The notes under the pieces were generated by a model. It did no database searches and was not told where the DNA came from. It was given only the letters and a program-made list of their open reading frames with translations. 64,000 nt of DNA from an uncultured Dokdonia sp. (lineage in GTDB: Bacteria > Bacteroidota > Bacteroidia > Flavobacteriales > Flavobacteriaceae): positions 47,233 through 111,232 of the forward strand of contig NZ_CANLNH010000016.1 of NCBI RefSeq assembly GCF_947492535.1, read 5' to 3'. The translations under genes were made by a program, and so were the position numbers. This document shows positions 34,515-43,333 of this stretch, in pieces (the stretch's first letter is position 1; each line of letters opens with the position of its first letter).

Positions 34515-35465
34515 ATGAAAAAAATTACACTTTTGGCATCTTTAACTGCCTTAACAGCATTTGGACAACAACCAACAACAGCTTCAGAATATATAGAGAA
34601 TGGCTTGCATAATTTGGAGAGTCCAACATCTTCAATTAGTAGAAATACACTTAACAATCAACCTGAAAATATAACATTATTTGCAACTAAAGAAGAATAT
34701 CTTGCGAACTGCGCCAATGGGGAGTTTTTAACTTTTGAAGATTTTGCTGGAGGTCCTAACGAGGATTTTGAAGGGTGCGGAATCGCTATAAGTGCTGCGG
34801 GTGACGAATGCTTTCCATCTGGAGAAATACAAGAAGATGTTGTATTTACAAATAGTGGAGCTGATGTTGGAGCTACAATGATATTTATTAATAGTGGTCC
34901 ATTTTTTGGGATTGAAGATCCAGGAGTATCATCAGACAATTTTTTTTCATCTACAATTGTAAATTTCACAGCAGATACTTCAGTAACTAGTGTAGGGTTT
35001 GATTTGTACTCTCCAATAGGAGAAGGTCTTATCGATATTAGAATATTTGGAATAACATCAGGATTATTAGAAACTATTACTTTTGATGCAAGTAATGTTG
35101 CACAATTTGTTGGTTTTACAACAGAAGAACCTCTTGAACGAATAGAATTACAAAATCTCGATAATGTCCTCATAGAAACAGTAGCGCAATTCTATTTTGG
35201 AAATTGTGAAGCTCTTAATATAGAAGAAAATACTTTTGAAAATTTTAATTTCTTTCCTAATCCAACTCAAAATGCAGTAACGATTAGCTCTACGGTAGCG
35301 GTAGAAAAGATTTCCATCTATAACCTTTTAGGACAAAAGGTTAAATCACAAACGGTTAATTCAACCACCTCAAATATAGATGTTTCTAATTTAAAAACAG
35401 GAGTTTACATTCTTGAAGTGACTTCAAATGGCCAAGTAGGCACATTTAAAATGATTAAAGAATAA
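34515..35465 (+). CDS. T9SS-exported protein with type A sorting domain
   Basis: 316 residues. Signal peptide about 1-17 (ends AFGQ). The central domain (about 50-220) is a beta-sandwich with FLTFEDFAGGPNEDFEGCG and SVTSVGFDLYSPIGEG, similar to uncharacterised lectin- or PEP-CTERM-like extracellular domains. The last 75 residues are a T9SS sorting tail (FFPNPTQNAVTISS ... ISIYNLLGQKV ... TGVYILEVTSNGQVGTFKMIKE). It is probably a secreted or surface-bound adhesive or binding protein; no catalytic motif seen. Terminator 62 bases after the stop. Confidence 0.85.
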   Translation: MKKITLLASLTALTAFGQQPTTASEYIENGLHNLESPTSSISRNTLNNQPENITLFATKEEYLANCANGEFLTFEDFAGGPNEDFEGCGIAISAAGDECFPSGEIQEDVVFTNSGADVGATMIFINSGPFFGIEDPGVSSDNFFSSTIVNFTADTSVTSVGFDLYSPIGEGLIDIRIFGITSGLLETITFDASNVAQFVGFTTEEPLERIELQNLDNVLIETVAQFYFGNCEALNIEENTFENFNFFPNPTQNAVTISSTVAVEKISIYNLLGQKVKSQTVNSTTSNIDVSNLKTGVYILEVTSNGQVGTFKMIKE

Positions 35466-35527
35466 TCGTAGAAATTATTGATTCTTTAAAAAAATAATTA
35501 TCAAGGAATTAAAAATCCTTTCAATAT

Positions 35528-35565
35528 AAAAAGTGACTATCTAGACTTTTAGATAGTCACTTTTT
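35528..35565 (+). terminator. Terminator after the T9SS protein gene
   Basis: A 16-bp perfect stem AAAAAGTGACTATCTA and complement with a 6-base loop, then TTTTT. Confidence 0.9.
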
Positions 35566-35655
35566 ATTTGAATACATACTAATTACTATTCTAACTGTAT
35601 TTTTCATAAATAGTAGTTATTTAGATAAAAATAAACTGATACTCCCAAACAGGCA

Positions 35656-35677
35656 TAAGTTATATTATAATAACTTA
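35656..35677. repeat. Small inverted repeat TAAGTTAT-N6-ATAACTTA
   Basis: Perfect 8-bp arms in the AT-rich gap between two convergent genes; no function evident. Confidence 0.4.
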
Positions 35678-35771
35678 AAAACATCTTATTATTTAGATCT
35701 GTGCAAATACAAAATAGATAACTTGGTATTTTTATTTTAATATTGATTCCAAGCGTAGTCATTTTTTAAAC

Positions 35772-35785
35772 GCTTTCGCGAAAGC
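35772..35785. repeat. Intergenic palindrome GCTTTCGCGAAAGC
   Basis: Exact core copy in the 388-base gap 35466-35853, just before the terminator of the HEIGH paralog. Confidence 0.9.
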
Positions 35786-35793
35786 ATATACAA

Positions 35794-35824
35794 AAAACGC
35801 TTCCTTAATAGCAGAAAGCGTTTT
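35794..35824 (-). terminator. Terminator after the frameshifted HEIGH gene
   Basis: AAAACGCTT / AAGCGTTTT stem with a 13-base loop; resembles the terminator at 26803 next to the intact paralog but with a shorter stem. Confidence 0.65.
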
Positions 35825-35853
35825 ATTATAACTTTTAAAAATACTAAACTGGC

Positions 35854-36763
35854 CTAGTAAATATTTCTAAGTGCGGTAATATCATTCCCATTAAACTCTC
35901 CATCAGTACCAGCTCTAACACACGCATTCATTACAGATGTAAAATCATTTCCAGTTGGTGTTCCTGAAATATGTACAGCACCATCAGATCCTGAACCTTC
36001 ATTTCCTCTAAGAGGTCCCACTGGACAACTAATTCTATTAAAGAAGTCTGTATGTCTAAAGCCTACTGAATGCCCTATTTCATGTGCAATTACATGCTCT
36101 ATGGTATTTAAAGGTGCATTTCCTATACCAAATATTTGTACCCACTTAAATGCACGTCCTGAGCTATCTGGAAAACCAGCTACACCACCTGATTCACCAG
36201 GTCTATTTGCTGTTATATCATACACTACCATATCTGCTGCTTGAAAATTAGATCCATACGTTAGATTAAATTGTAATGACACACCACTTAATCTATTATA
36301 ATTATCAACTGCCCATTGCAATGCTGTTCTTTCATTATTATTAAGCGAAAATTGATCATTGTTTACATATCCTAAAATATCAATAGTTCGATTATTACCT
36401 GTTACTAAGTTAAAAGTTCGATATTGACGACTTTGATCTTCTATAAACTGCATTGCTTGTAATTCAGCTTCAGTAATAGTAATATCATGACCAATGTAAA
36501 TACGTTGTTCTACAGTCCCATCCGGTAAATGGAAATCTCCTTTTGTTACATCGCCTGAATCGATTTCAAGAGTTCTAATAAGGTCTAGTATTTTTTTGAT
36601 CTGTTACGGGTTCTTGAGGTATGAATTTGTCTACTACTTCTTGTGAAGATTCTGTTACAAGATTTGCATCTTCTTCAATAGAAATTTCATCTCGCTCACA
36701 GCTAAATAAAAAGAATGTAACACCTGTCAATAAAAGAAAAATTGATTTTAAATTTGTTTTCAT
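35854..36763 (-). pseudogene. HEIGH-type (M57) metallopeptidase lipoprotein, frameshifted
   Basis: Paralog of the gene at 26879. It is 910 bases against 909, and the reading frame shifts once at a run of seven T (36591-36597, A7 on the coding strand). Reading with six A restores a continuous protein with the same pro-region (DFHLPDGTVEQRIYIGHDI), catalytic AHEIGHSVGFRHTD and C-terminus. The N-terminal 62 codons alone give a lipoprotein stub (lipobox LFSC) that ends shortly after the shift; the remaining 199-codon part (36453 to 35854) keeps the zinc site. Either a recent loss, a sequencing error in a homopolymer, or expression by slippage. Leader and terminator are similar to those of the intact copy. 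Confidence 0.8.
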
Positions 36764-37054
36764 TTTAATAAAGTTTTGATTAGTAAAGAATTAAGTTTAT
36801 TAAAACTACATACTCTTAAATTTTTCTTAAAATAGAATCATTGGTTTTTGTTCTATTTTAAAATTGAAACAAGTTTTTAATTATGAAAATAAAATCAATT
36901 TAACATTTTTAATTAATAATTGTTAATAAATCTAAAAAAAACATGTATGATTACTTATAATTTAACCATTTAAAACACCACTAAATAAAAGAGGATTGGG
37001 AATAGCAAAATCACACAATTCATTCAAGATAAACTAATTAACAATCTTCAAAAA
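36764..37054. other. AT-rich gap upstream of the frameshifted HEIGH gene
   Basis: No gene seen. It contains the leader segment TTACTAATCAAAA shared with the intact paralog. Confidence 0.4.
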
Positions 37055-39313
37055 CTATGAGAGTAATATTTCATCTAGGGCATGTATGACTGCATCTACA
37101 TTTTCTTTGGTAAAACATAACGGAGGTTTTGATTTTAATACATTATTGTAAGGACCGTCCGTACTTATTAAAATGCCTTGATCACGTAATGTATTCTTAA
37201 TCTCACTTGCTAATTCTGTGTTTGGTTTTGTTGTATTCTCAAATACAATTTCAATACCTAAAAACAATCCTGATCCTCGTACATCCCCTATACATTTATG
37301 CTTTTTTTGTAATTCTTCAATACAATTTTTATAATATGTTCCTACTTCTTTTGCATTTTCTTGTAACCCTTCTTCTTCTATGACATCTAAGACAGCTGTT
37401 CCTATAGCACAAGAAACGGGATTCCCTCCAAAGGAACTAAAAAACTCTACTCCAGTGGCAAAAGATGTCGCAATTTCATCTGTACAGATTACAGCACTCA
37501 TTGGATGACCATTTGCTATGGGTTTTCCCATAATCACAATATCAGGTACTACCTCATGTGCTTCATATCCCCAAAAATGGTTTCCTAAACGTCCAAATCC
37601 TGTTTGCACCTCATCACTTATACAAACACCACCTTGCGCTCTAATTGCCTTATAAACTGGTTTTAAATAGCCCTTGGCTAAAGGAATCTGACCAGCACAC
37701 CCTACAATGGGTTCACATATAAATGCGGCTATCGTATGTTCTGCAGCTATAATTTGCTCTATTGCATCTTCTGCATATCGCTCACCTACATTTTTAACTG
37801 CATTTGTATATTTTCCATTATACGAATTGGGAATTTGTGTCTTAATAATGTACTCTTTCTGACCTTGCCCTTTTGGGTTATTAAATTTATAATCACTAAT
37901 ATCAATAGAGGCTTGTGTATTCCCATGATAGCCAGATTCCATCACCATGATTTTTTTACGTTTCGTATGCGCTTTCGCTAATCGAATAGCTAGATCACTC
38001 GCAGCGCTTCCAGAGTTTACAAGAAATACTTTATTTAAAGATGTAGGGAATTTAGCAGCTAATCGTTCTGCATATTGAGAAAGCCCATCATAAAGGTATC
38101 TTGTATTTGTATTTAGGGTAGCCATTTGTTTTTGACCAGCTATTACTACGTTAGGATGTGAATGCCCTACATGCGGAATATTATTATAGGCATCTAAAAA
38201 AGTGTTCCCATAGGCATCATACATATATTGAAAAGCGGATTTCACCATGTATATGGGTTTGTCATAACTTACAGAGAGTATCACGCTAATATGTTTATTC
38301 CGTTTGTATATAACCTCATTTATATCTAAAGGTTGTTTTACAGGCAATTCAATCGCTTTTCTAAATTCATTTTCAGCATAGATGGGGTTGATCTCTAATA
38401 AATGGTATAGCATTTGCCATGCATACTTCTCACTTACAGAAGCATAGGCGTTGTCTGGGTTTACTATTTTTGAATGTGCAGAATTACATACACTTATGCA
38501 TAATCTTGAAGCAATGAGATAATATAAAACGGCTACTTCAATTTCTTGAATAGGTAATATATGATGATAGCTTTCTAGAACATAACAAGCCCATTTTATC
38601 GGATCGTCTTTATCATAACATGCATAGGTAATAGCAACAGCCAATTCATTGATAAGATAGGAATAGGCTACGTCACCAAAATCAATAATACCAGACACCT
38701 CGTTGTTTTGTACTAACACATTCCATTCATTAGCATCATTATGAATGATCTGTTTTCTTAATTTTTGAGAGAGAGGCCTCACATTCACTTCATATTGCTG
38801 AAAAAAATAATTTACAAGACTTCGATCTTTAGCATTTGGAATGTCTTGTATGTATTTTGTATTTAAATCCAGAGATGCAATATCCCATTCCCATTTTCTT
38901 GATTTAATCGTATAATTTGAAAAATTTTGAAGTGATAGATTTAGTCTTGCTAGAAAAGTTCCAAGTGATCTATATACTGTTTCAGAAGGGTTTGCATCTC
39001 CTAAAAAATCACCTTCTAAAAAAGATAACATTCTACAGATATGATCTTTTCCATTAAGTTGCAGCACCTTTACATATGACGTGTCTTTAAAAGGTATAGG
39101 TTGTGGGTAGCTTTCATTATTAATAGACTGAAGATGTCCCAACAATGCGTTTTCTGCCAAGACAAAATGATATATTTCTTCTTCCTTAGGATACGTTTTA
39201 AAAATATATTTTCCTAGTTTGCTTTTAACCAGATAATTTGAATTATCATATCCATCCAATCTTACTATTTCTACATCTTCTAATTCGAACTCATCATAGA
39301 GTACTTCTTCCAT
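37055..39313 (-). CDS. Kinase-aminotransferase fusion: APH-type kinase + class III PLP phospho-lyase/aminotransferase
   Basis: 752 residues, two enzymes in one chain. N-terminal (about 1-320) aminoglycoside-phosphotransferase-like kinase: catalytic loop [12 protein letters not shown] (His191, Asp193, Asn198) and metal-binding Asp211 in IIDFGD. C-terminal (about 330-752) class III aminotransferase: [53 protein letters not shown] and PLP-binding Lys597 in [10 protein letters not shown]. This pairing is known from fused homologs of hydroxylysine kinase and phosphohydroxylysine or phosphoethanolamine phospho-lyase. A phosphorylated amino-alcohol substrate is therefore likely, but an ordinary transaminase is not excluded. 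The same-strand M43 and two Rid genes lie upstream, with a VOC gene and divergent Lrp regulator nearby. Confidence 0.85.
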   Translation of the reverse strand: MEEVLYDEFELEDVEIVRLDGYDNSNYLVKSKLGKYIFKTYPKEEEIYHFVLAENALLGHLQSINNESYPQPIPFKDTSYVKVLQLNGKDHICRMLSFLEGDFLGDANPSETVYRSLGTFLARLNLSLQNFSNYTIKSRKWEWDIASLDLNTKYIQDIPNAKDRSLVNYFFQQYEVNVRPLSQKLRKQIIHNDANEWNVLVQNNEVSGIIDFGDVAYSYLINELAVAITYACYDKDDPIKWACYVLESYHHILPIQEIEVAVLYYLIASRLCISVCNSAHSKIVNPDNAYASVSEKYAWQMLYHLLEINPIYAENEFRKAIELPVKQPLDINEVIYKRNKHISVILSVSYDKPIYMVKSAFQYMYDAYGNTFLDAYNNIPHVGHSHPNVVIAGQKQMATLNTNTRYLYDGLSQYAERLAAKFPTSLNKVFLVNSGSAASDLAIRLAKAHTKRKKIMVMESGYHGNTQASIDISDYKFNNPKGQGQKEYIIKTQIPNSYNGKYTNAVKNVGERYAEDAIEQIIAAEHTIAAFICEPIVGCAGQIPLAKGYLKPVYKAIRAQGGVCISDEVQTGFGRLGNHFWGYEAHEVVPDIVIMGKPIANGHPMSAVICTDEIATSFATGVEFFSSFGGNPVSCAIGTAVLDVIEEEGLQENAKEVGTYYKNCIEELQKKHKCIGDVRGSGLFLGIEIVFENTTKPNTELASEIKNTLRDQGILISTDGPYNNVLKSKPPLCFTKENVDAVIHALDEILLS

Positions 39314-39346
39314 AACTATATCAAAACATTTCTTTCAAATATAAGA

Positions 39347-40204
39347 TTATTGCAAGTAAGGCCTCTCGGTATTTAACACGTCTATCATTTTTTCTACTTG
39401 TCCATCAGAAAATCTACGTCTACATAGTAATCCATTAGTATCTGTTCCTGCCCATTGTGTCATAAAATTAAATGTATCTGGTGTGTACAAATCACCATTA
39501 CTATCTGTTTCAGTACCCACATAATTACATGTAGGTTCATTTATATTAGAATCATTTAAATCTGGCGATGCTGGAGTATCACATATAAAGTCTCCAGCAG
39601 TTTCACAATTTGAACCATTAACGAGTTCTAAATTACCATTAGCATCTGTAAAATCATCACTTGTATGGTATAATCCAAAATAATGACCCACTTCATGAGT
39701 AAGTGTTGCGGTATTTTCAGTAACAAATGCAGAAGTACTCAACTTAACATTATTTCCTTGATCAGGAAACAATGCAGTAGCACCAAGTGTTCCTGTAATT
39801 ACACCATTTACCCTATTCCCTATTTCATTAAAGTAGAAAATATTTAAACTATTTGGATCTTCAAAAGGTTCTAGAACACGTTGCTCTATAAAATCATCTT
39901 GTTTGACAAATTGTATATTCCATTCAGTATTATCAAGAAAATTTATTTCTTTTGTTATAAAACGAATACCCCAAGCGTTAAAATTAGTATTCAAATAACT
40001 CATCATAAGGGCTACTCTCTCATTATTTATTACTGCATTTCCTCCATTGTCATCTCTTGATATATGATGAACTACAGCTATTTCTATAAAATTACTTGTA
40101 TCTTCCATCTCAATATCAGTAGACGCATTCGTGTCATCATTACAACTAGGAAATGATATCATTAATATTAATGATATTAGCATATATTTTTTAATTAGTT
40201 TCAT
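39347..40204 (-). CDS. M43-type (cytophagalysin/pappalysin-like) metallopeptidase lipoprotein
   Basis: 285 residues. Lipoprotein signal with lipobox FPSC (Cys about 21) followed by acidic NDDTN. Catalytic THEVGHYFGLYHT: His170, Glu171, His174 and His180 (HExxHxxGLxH), followed by the family's Cys-rich loop (NCETAGDFICDTPASPD) and the Met-turn region DTFNFMTQW. The fold and Cys pattern fit M43. It would degrade proteins at the cell surface. It lies 33 bases upstream of the kinase-aminotransferase gene in the same direction, so co-transcription is possible and links protein digestion to amino acid catabolism. Confidence 0.88.
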   Translation of the reverse strand: MKLIKKYMLISLILMISFPSCNDDTNASTDIEMEDTSNFIEIAVVHHISRDDNGGNAVINNERVALMMSYLNTNFNAWGIRFITKEINFLDNTEWNIQFVKQDDFIEQRVLEPFEDPNSLNIFYFNEIGNRVNGVITGTLGATALFPDQGNNVKLSTSAFVTENTATLTHEVGHYFGLYHTSDDFTDANGNLELVNGSNCETAGDFICDTPASPDLNDSNINEPTCNYVGTETDSNGDLYTPDTFNFMTQWAGTDTNGLLCRRRFSDGQVEKMIDVLNTERPYLQ

Positions 40205-40325
40205 GTTTTTTTTAAAAATAATTAGTAAAAAATTTCTTTTGAGTGTGTAATTTTTTTTAACTCCAAAGAATTTTATTAAAGTTTAATGTGAATATAATTT
40301 ATGTGATTTATTATATACTGCCATA

Positions 40326-40796
40326 CTATTTAGCAGCAATAGCCTCAATTTCTAACAACCAATCTTGATTATAGATTCCAGTTATTATGATAGTCATAGC
40401 TGGTTTTATTTTCAGGAGCTTTTGTTCTCTTAATTGGCCTATTGCATGTAGATATTTTCTGTCAGATACAAAAAACGTAACTTTAACGAGATTTTCCGAA
40501 GTCATATCTGCCTTTTTTAACTGAGCTTCAATGTTTGACCAGGCAACATCACATTGATCTTTAATATTATCAGGCACTTTATCGTCAATAGTAACTGGAA
40601 CTTGTCCGCTTATAAATAATAATTCAGAATAATCAGATATTTTTACTGCTTCCGAGTAATTCCAATTAGTCCCACCTCCAATATTTTGCTTTTTTAAAGT
40701 TTTAACTTCAGAGGTTTGGCTAAAAATTAAATTAGGCAACATTATAAAAGCGACTATGAACACGTAAACACGATAAATTTTTGTGTTATTTTTCAT
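40326..40796 (-). CDS. Secreted RidA/YjgF-family protein
   Basis: 156 residues. Signal peptide about 1-25 (ends LIFSQ), unusual for Rid proteins. Rid fold at about 35-155 with EAVKISDYSELLFISGQVP, CDVAWSNIEAQLKKADMTSENLVKVTFFVSD and DWLLEIEAIAAK. The arginine that binds the substrate carboxylate in RidA is replaced: the strand reads KPAMTIIITG where RidA has PARxxVxV. So classical 2-aminoacrylate deaminase activity is doubtful; it belongs to a divergent Rid subfamily. Gene is 33 bases after the next Rid gene on the same strand. Confidence 0.82.
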   Translation of the reverse strand: MKNNTKIYRVYVFIVAFIMLPNLIFSQTSEVKTLKKQNIGGGTNWNYSEAVKISDYSELLFISGQVPVTIDDKVPDNIKDQCDVAWSNIEAQLKKADMTSENLVKVTFFVSDRKYLHAIGQLREQKLLKIKPAMTIIITGIYNQDWLLEIEAIAAK

Positions 40797-40829
40797 CTTA
40801 CTATACTAATTAATAATGAGGTATTTTTT

Positions 40830-41714
40830 TTATTTGATAAGTACTGCTGTTCCCGATAATTCAATCAATTTCTCCCTGCTATAAAGTGAAGAGATTCCAA
40901 TAAATACATTTGGTGGCATTTTCATGTCTCCATAGAGTCTTTCTCTTACTCTAAAAAACATATCCAAATCTTTATCTGGATCATAATCAACAATATAAAT
41001 TTTCATTTCTACCAAATCAGAAAAGGAAGCACCAGCTTGTGCTAACCGCTTTTCAATGGCTTTATAAGCTGTTTCAAGCTGTGCTTCTTTAGTATCTCCA
41101 GTACCTACTTGACCAGCTATGTATATGCTTTTAAAATTTTCATATTCTACAGAAACTACATTTGTTAATGCAGTAATTGGATCTATATATTCTTTTGTGA
41201 TTTTTTCTTTTTTTGCAGAAAAAAAATAATTAGAAGGAACTGGTTGTAAAATATCTTCAAAATATTTTTCCCAAACACCATCTTTCAATCTTTCTCCATA
41301 TTCATGAAATTCACCATTTTTTGTCTTCTCAAAAGTGAGTCGACCTTTAGCATTAAATTGAACTACAAATTTACCATCTACATAATACCCTTTTGACTTC
41401 TTATAACTTTCGGTTTTACTTGTAGGTTGATAATAATAACAACTATCTTCTAAATTATATGTTATAAGTGTATGAAGTTGAACAGCTGAAGAGGTTACAT
41501 CTAAAGTAATCGCATTTCCATCTAAAATATAATTTACACTTTCGTTAACTTTAATTTTTGTGGTGTCGCTTTTTTTTAATGAATAAGAAGCACCAGACCA
41601 ATTTCCAATTAAGAAAGATAGCTTAGCCATATGTTGTTTTTCGGTTTCTTGACTATATATTAAGCTAGTTAAAGTTTGAAATACTAAGAAAACTATTATC
41701 ACGTTGGTTTTCAT
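40830..41714 (-). CDS. Secreted two-domain protein: DUF1579-like + Rid domain
   Basis: 294 residues from the ATG at 41714 (MKTNVIIVFLVFQ); five codons upstream at 41729 is an alternative. Signal peptide ends about YSQ. The first domain (about 28-165) opens KLSFLIGNWSGASYSL, like the DUF1579/lipocalin-like group. The second (about 180-294) is a Rid domain (VSVEYENFKSIYIAGQVGTG ... GASFSDLVEMKIYIVDYDP ... ERLYGDMKMPPNVFIGIS). The conserved catalytic Arg is Asn here (PPNVFIG). It precedes the other Rid gene by 33 bases. The pair is exported, so a substrate outside the cytoplasm or a structural role is more likely than enamine scavenging. Confidence 0.78.
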   Translation of the reverse strand: MKTNVIIVFLVFQTLTSLIYSQETEKQHMAKLSFLIGNWSGASYSLKKSDTTKIKVNESVNYILDGNAITLDVTSSAVQLHTLITYNLEDSCYYYQPTSKTESYKKSKGYYVDGKFVVQFNAKGRLTFEKTKNGEFHEYGERLKDGVWEKYFEDILQPVPSNYFFSAKKEKITKEYIDPITALTNVVSVEYENFKSIYIAGQVGTGDTKEAQLETAYKAIEKRLAQAGASFSDLVEMKIYIVDYDPDKDLDMFFRVRERLYGDMKMPPNVFIGISSLYSREKLIELSGTAVLIK

Positions 41715-41899
41715 TAATCTATTTATCATAATATTTATAATTATATTCTTGGTTTGTGTATAAGTGTTATATAAAAGCTAGCTTACAAACTATATCTATC
41801 CTATAAATCACATAAGGTATATGCTATTAATATAATTAAGAAATAGAAAAGAGATTAGTAAATTAACAGCTTAAGCCTTTGATTTTAAATGAATTTAAT

Positions 41900-42316
41900 T
41901 CAATTAGCAAAAATTTCTTTTGAGTACTTATAACTTTTAAACTCTAAAGGATTATCGCTAAAATCTAATACAAACATGGTTTGCTGTTCTCCACTTAATC
42001 CTTTATATCTATCTTGAGGTTTTATAATAAAATCTAAACCATTATTTTGTAATCGTTCTTTTATAATTTCAAAATCCTTATGTTCTAAAACACATCCAAA
42101 ATGAGGAATAGGAACTTTAAGCTTTTCTACAAAACCACAAAAGTCTAATGGAGGTCTATTGTTGGATACGTGAGCTGAAAGTTGATGTCCAAAGAAATTA
42201 AAATCTACCCAATTTTCTGTTTCTCTTCCTTTTTCACATCCCAATATATCTTGATAAAACTGTATAGTGCTTTGGATGTCTTTTACCTTAAATGCAAAGT
42301 GAAATGCAGTTTTCAT
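41900..42316 (-). CDS. VOC family (glyoxalase/dioxygenase-fold) protein
   Basis: 138 residues. Paired beta-alpha-beta-beta-beta modules with start FHFAFKVKDIQSTIQFYQDILGC and end FVLDFSDNPLEFKSYK. Putative metal ligands are His6, His65-type positions and Glu near the C-terminus (NPLEF). Members range from glyoxalase I and extradiol dioxygenases to antibiotic-binding proteins; substrate unknown. Same strand as the Rid/aminotransferase genes and divergent from the Lrp regulator, whose product could control it through the inverted repeat at 42413-42452. Confidence 0.8.
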   Translation of the reverse strand: MKTAFHFAFKVKDIQSTIQFYQDILGCEKGRETENWVDFNFFGHQLSAHVSNNRPPLDFCGFVEKLKVPIPHFGCVLEHKDFEIIKERLQNNGLDFIIKPQDRYKGLSGEQQTMFVLDFSDNPLEFKSYKYSKEIFAN

Positions 42317-42412
42317 TATATGTATTTACGTTTAAATTATTAAATTTTCTATGTGTTCAGTTATCCAAATCTGAATATTTTAAAATTACATGTAGTATAT
42401 TGCATATAGAAA

Positions 42413-42452
42413 TTGATTCATTAGATTTATTTAATCTTGACAAATGAATCAA
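42413..42452. promoter_or_regulatory. Nested inverted repeat between VOC and Lrp genes (candidate operator)
   Basis: TTGATTCATT (42413-42422) and AATGAATCAA (42443-42452) are perfectly complementary; inside them AGATT/AATCT (42424-42438) is a second inverted repeat. Arm centres are 30 bases apart, about three helical turns, as expected for a dimeric or higher-order regulator such as Lrp/AsnC. It lies 31 bases upstream of the lrp-like start. Confidence 0.55.
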
Positions 42453-42483
42453 CTTTAATTTAACAATTTAAGTATAAAAACAA

Positions 42484-42894
42484 ATGATAAATTCTATTGA
42501 CAACAAGCTTTTAGCTATTTTAAAAGATAATTCACGATTATCTTTTGCAGATCTTGGTAGAAAGATAAATTTATCACCTTCAGCGGTTCGTGAGCGAGTT
42601 CAAAAAATGGAGGATAATGAAGTGATTGAAAAGTATAGCATACAGATAAATCAACGAAAACTAGGGTACGACATTGAAGCTTTTATTCTTCTCAAGGTAT
42701 TTCAAGGACAATTAAAACATGTTATTCAACAAGTAGCAACACTTCCAGAAGTAGTTGAAGCACATAGAATTACGGGAAGTCAAAATATTCATTTAAAAGT
42801 ACTGCTTAAAAGTCAACTTGATCTTCAAAAGTTAATAGATAAATTAATGAATTTTGGCGATACCAATACATTTCTTATTCTATCAAAAATTTAA
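42484..42894 (+). CDS. Lrp/AsnC family transcriptional regulator
   Basis: 136 residues. N-terminal helix-turn-helix at about 6-50 (DNKLLAILKDNSRLSFADLGRKINLSPSAVRERVQKMEDNEVI), then an RAM-type ligand-binding half (EAFILLKVFQGQLKHVIQQVATLPEVVEAHRITGSQNIHLKV). Slightly shorter than E. coli Lrp (164). Such proteins sense amino acids. Divergent from the VOC gene and next to the kinase-aminotransferase/Rid locus, so it probably regulates that locus. Confidence 0.9.
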   Translation: MINSIDNKLLAILKDNSRLSFADLGRKINLSPSAVRERVQKMEDNEVIEKYSIQINQRKLGYDIEAFILLKVFQGQLKHVIQQVATLPEVVEAHRITGSQNIHLKVLLKSQLDLQKLIDKLMNFGDTNTFLILSKI

Positions 42895-43277
42895 TAGTAA
42901 TCAAGTGTTGCTTCATACAATGGGAGTTCTCTTTTGTACGCTTTCGCGAAAGCGTATACTCTAAAAATCAATACGTAATATGTTAGAAATTATAAAACTA
43001 AAAATAAAAGGTATTAAATCTCATGGTAAATTCTGGACTAAAAAGGAATCGATTCAAGGATCGAGATATCAAACCAAGATTCCTCTAGATATTGAAAAGA
43101 GTTTAATAAACAGCTGGGTTAGCCTACCTACCAGCAGAGTCAGGTTTAATTATCTATTTTAGATGCGTCTTATAGACTTTACGGAATAAGGGTCACTAAT
43201 AATAATACAATACACAATCTTTTTTTAATAAGACAATTATAAAATTCAATCAACTTAAACTTCATTATGAATATAAA
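42895..43277. other. Intergenic stretch after the Lrp gene
   Basis: Holds the palindrome at 42937-42956 and a 60-codon open frame (42980-43162) with no recognisable family or start context, treated as non-coding. The rest is AT-rich. Confidence 0.45.
42937..42956. repeat. 20-bp palindrome TACGCTTTCGCGAAAGCGTA
   Basis: The longest perfect copy of the dispersed palindrome in the window, intergenic, 43 bases after the Lrp gene. Confidence 0.9.
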
Positions 43278-43310
43278 AAAGAGGGTTTCGACAATGTTGA
43301 AACCCTCTTT
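43278..43310. terminator. Terminator of the M36 peptidase gene
   Basis: A 12-bp perfect stem AAAGAGGGTTTC / GAAACCCTCTTT with a 9-base loop, A-run and T-run on both sides. Its orientation serves the minus-strand M36 gene 24 bases away. Confidence 0.88.
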
Positions 43311-43333
43311 TCTTTTAAAATAATATACTTCTT

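Noticed and set aside
42980..43162. 60-codon open frame after the Lrp gene
   Set aside because: No family, no hydrophobic or coiled features, no good start context, and its end falls in AT-rich DNA; probably chance.
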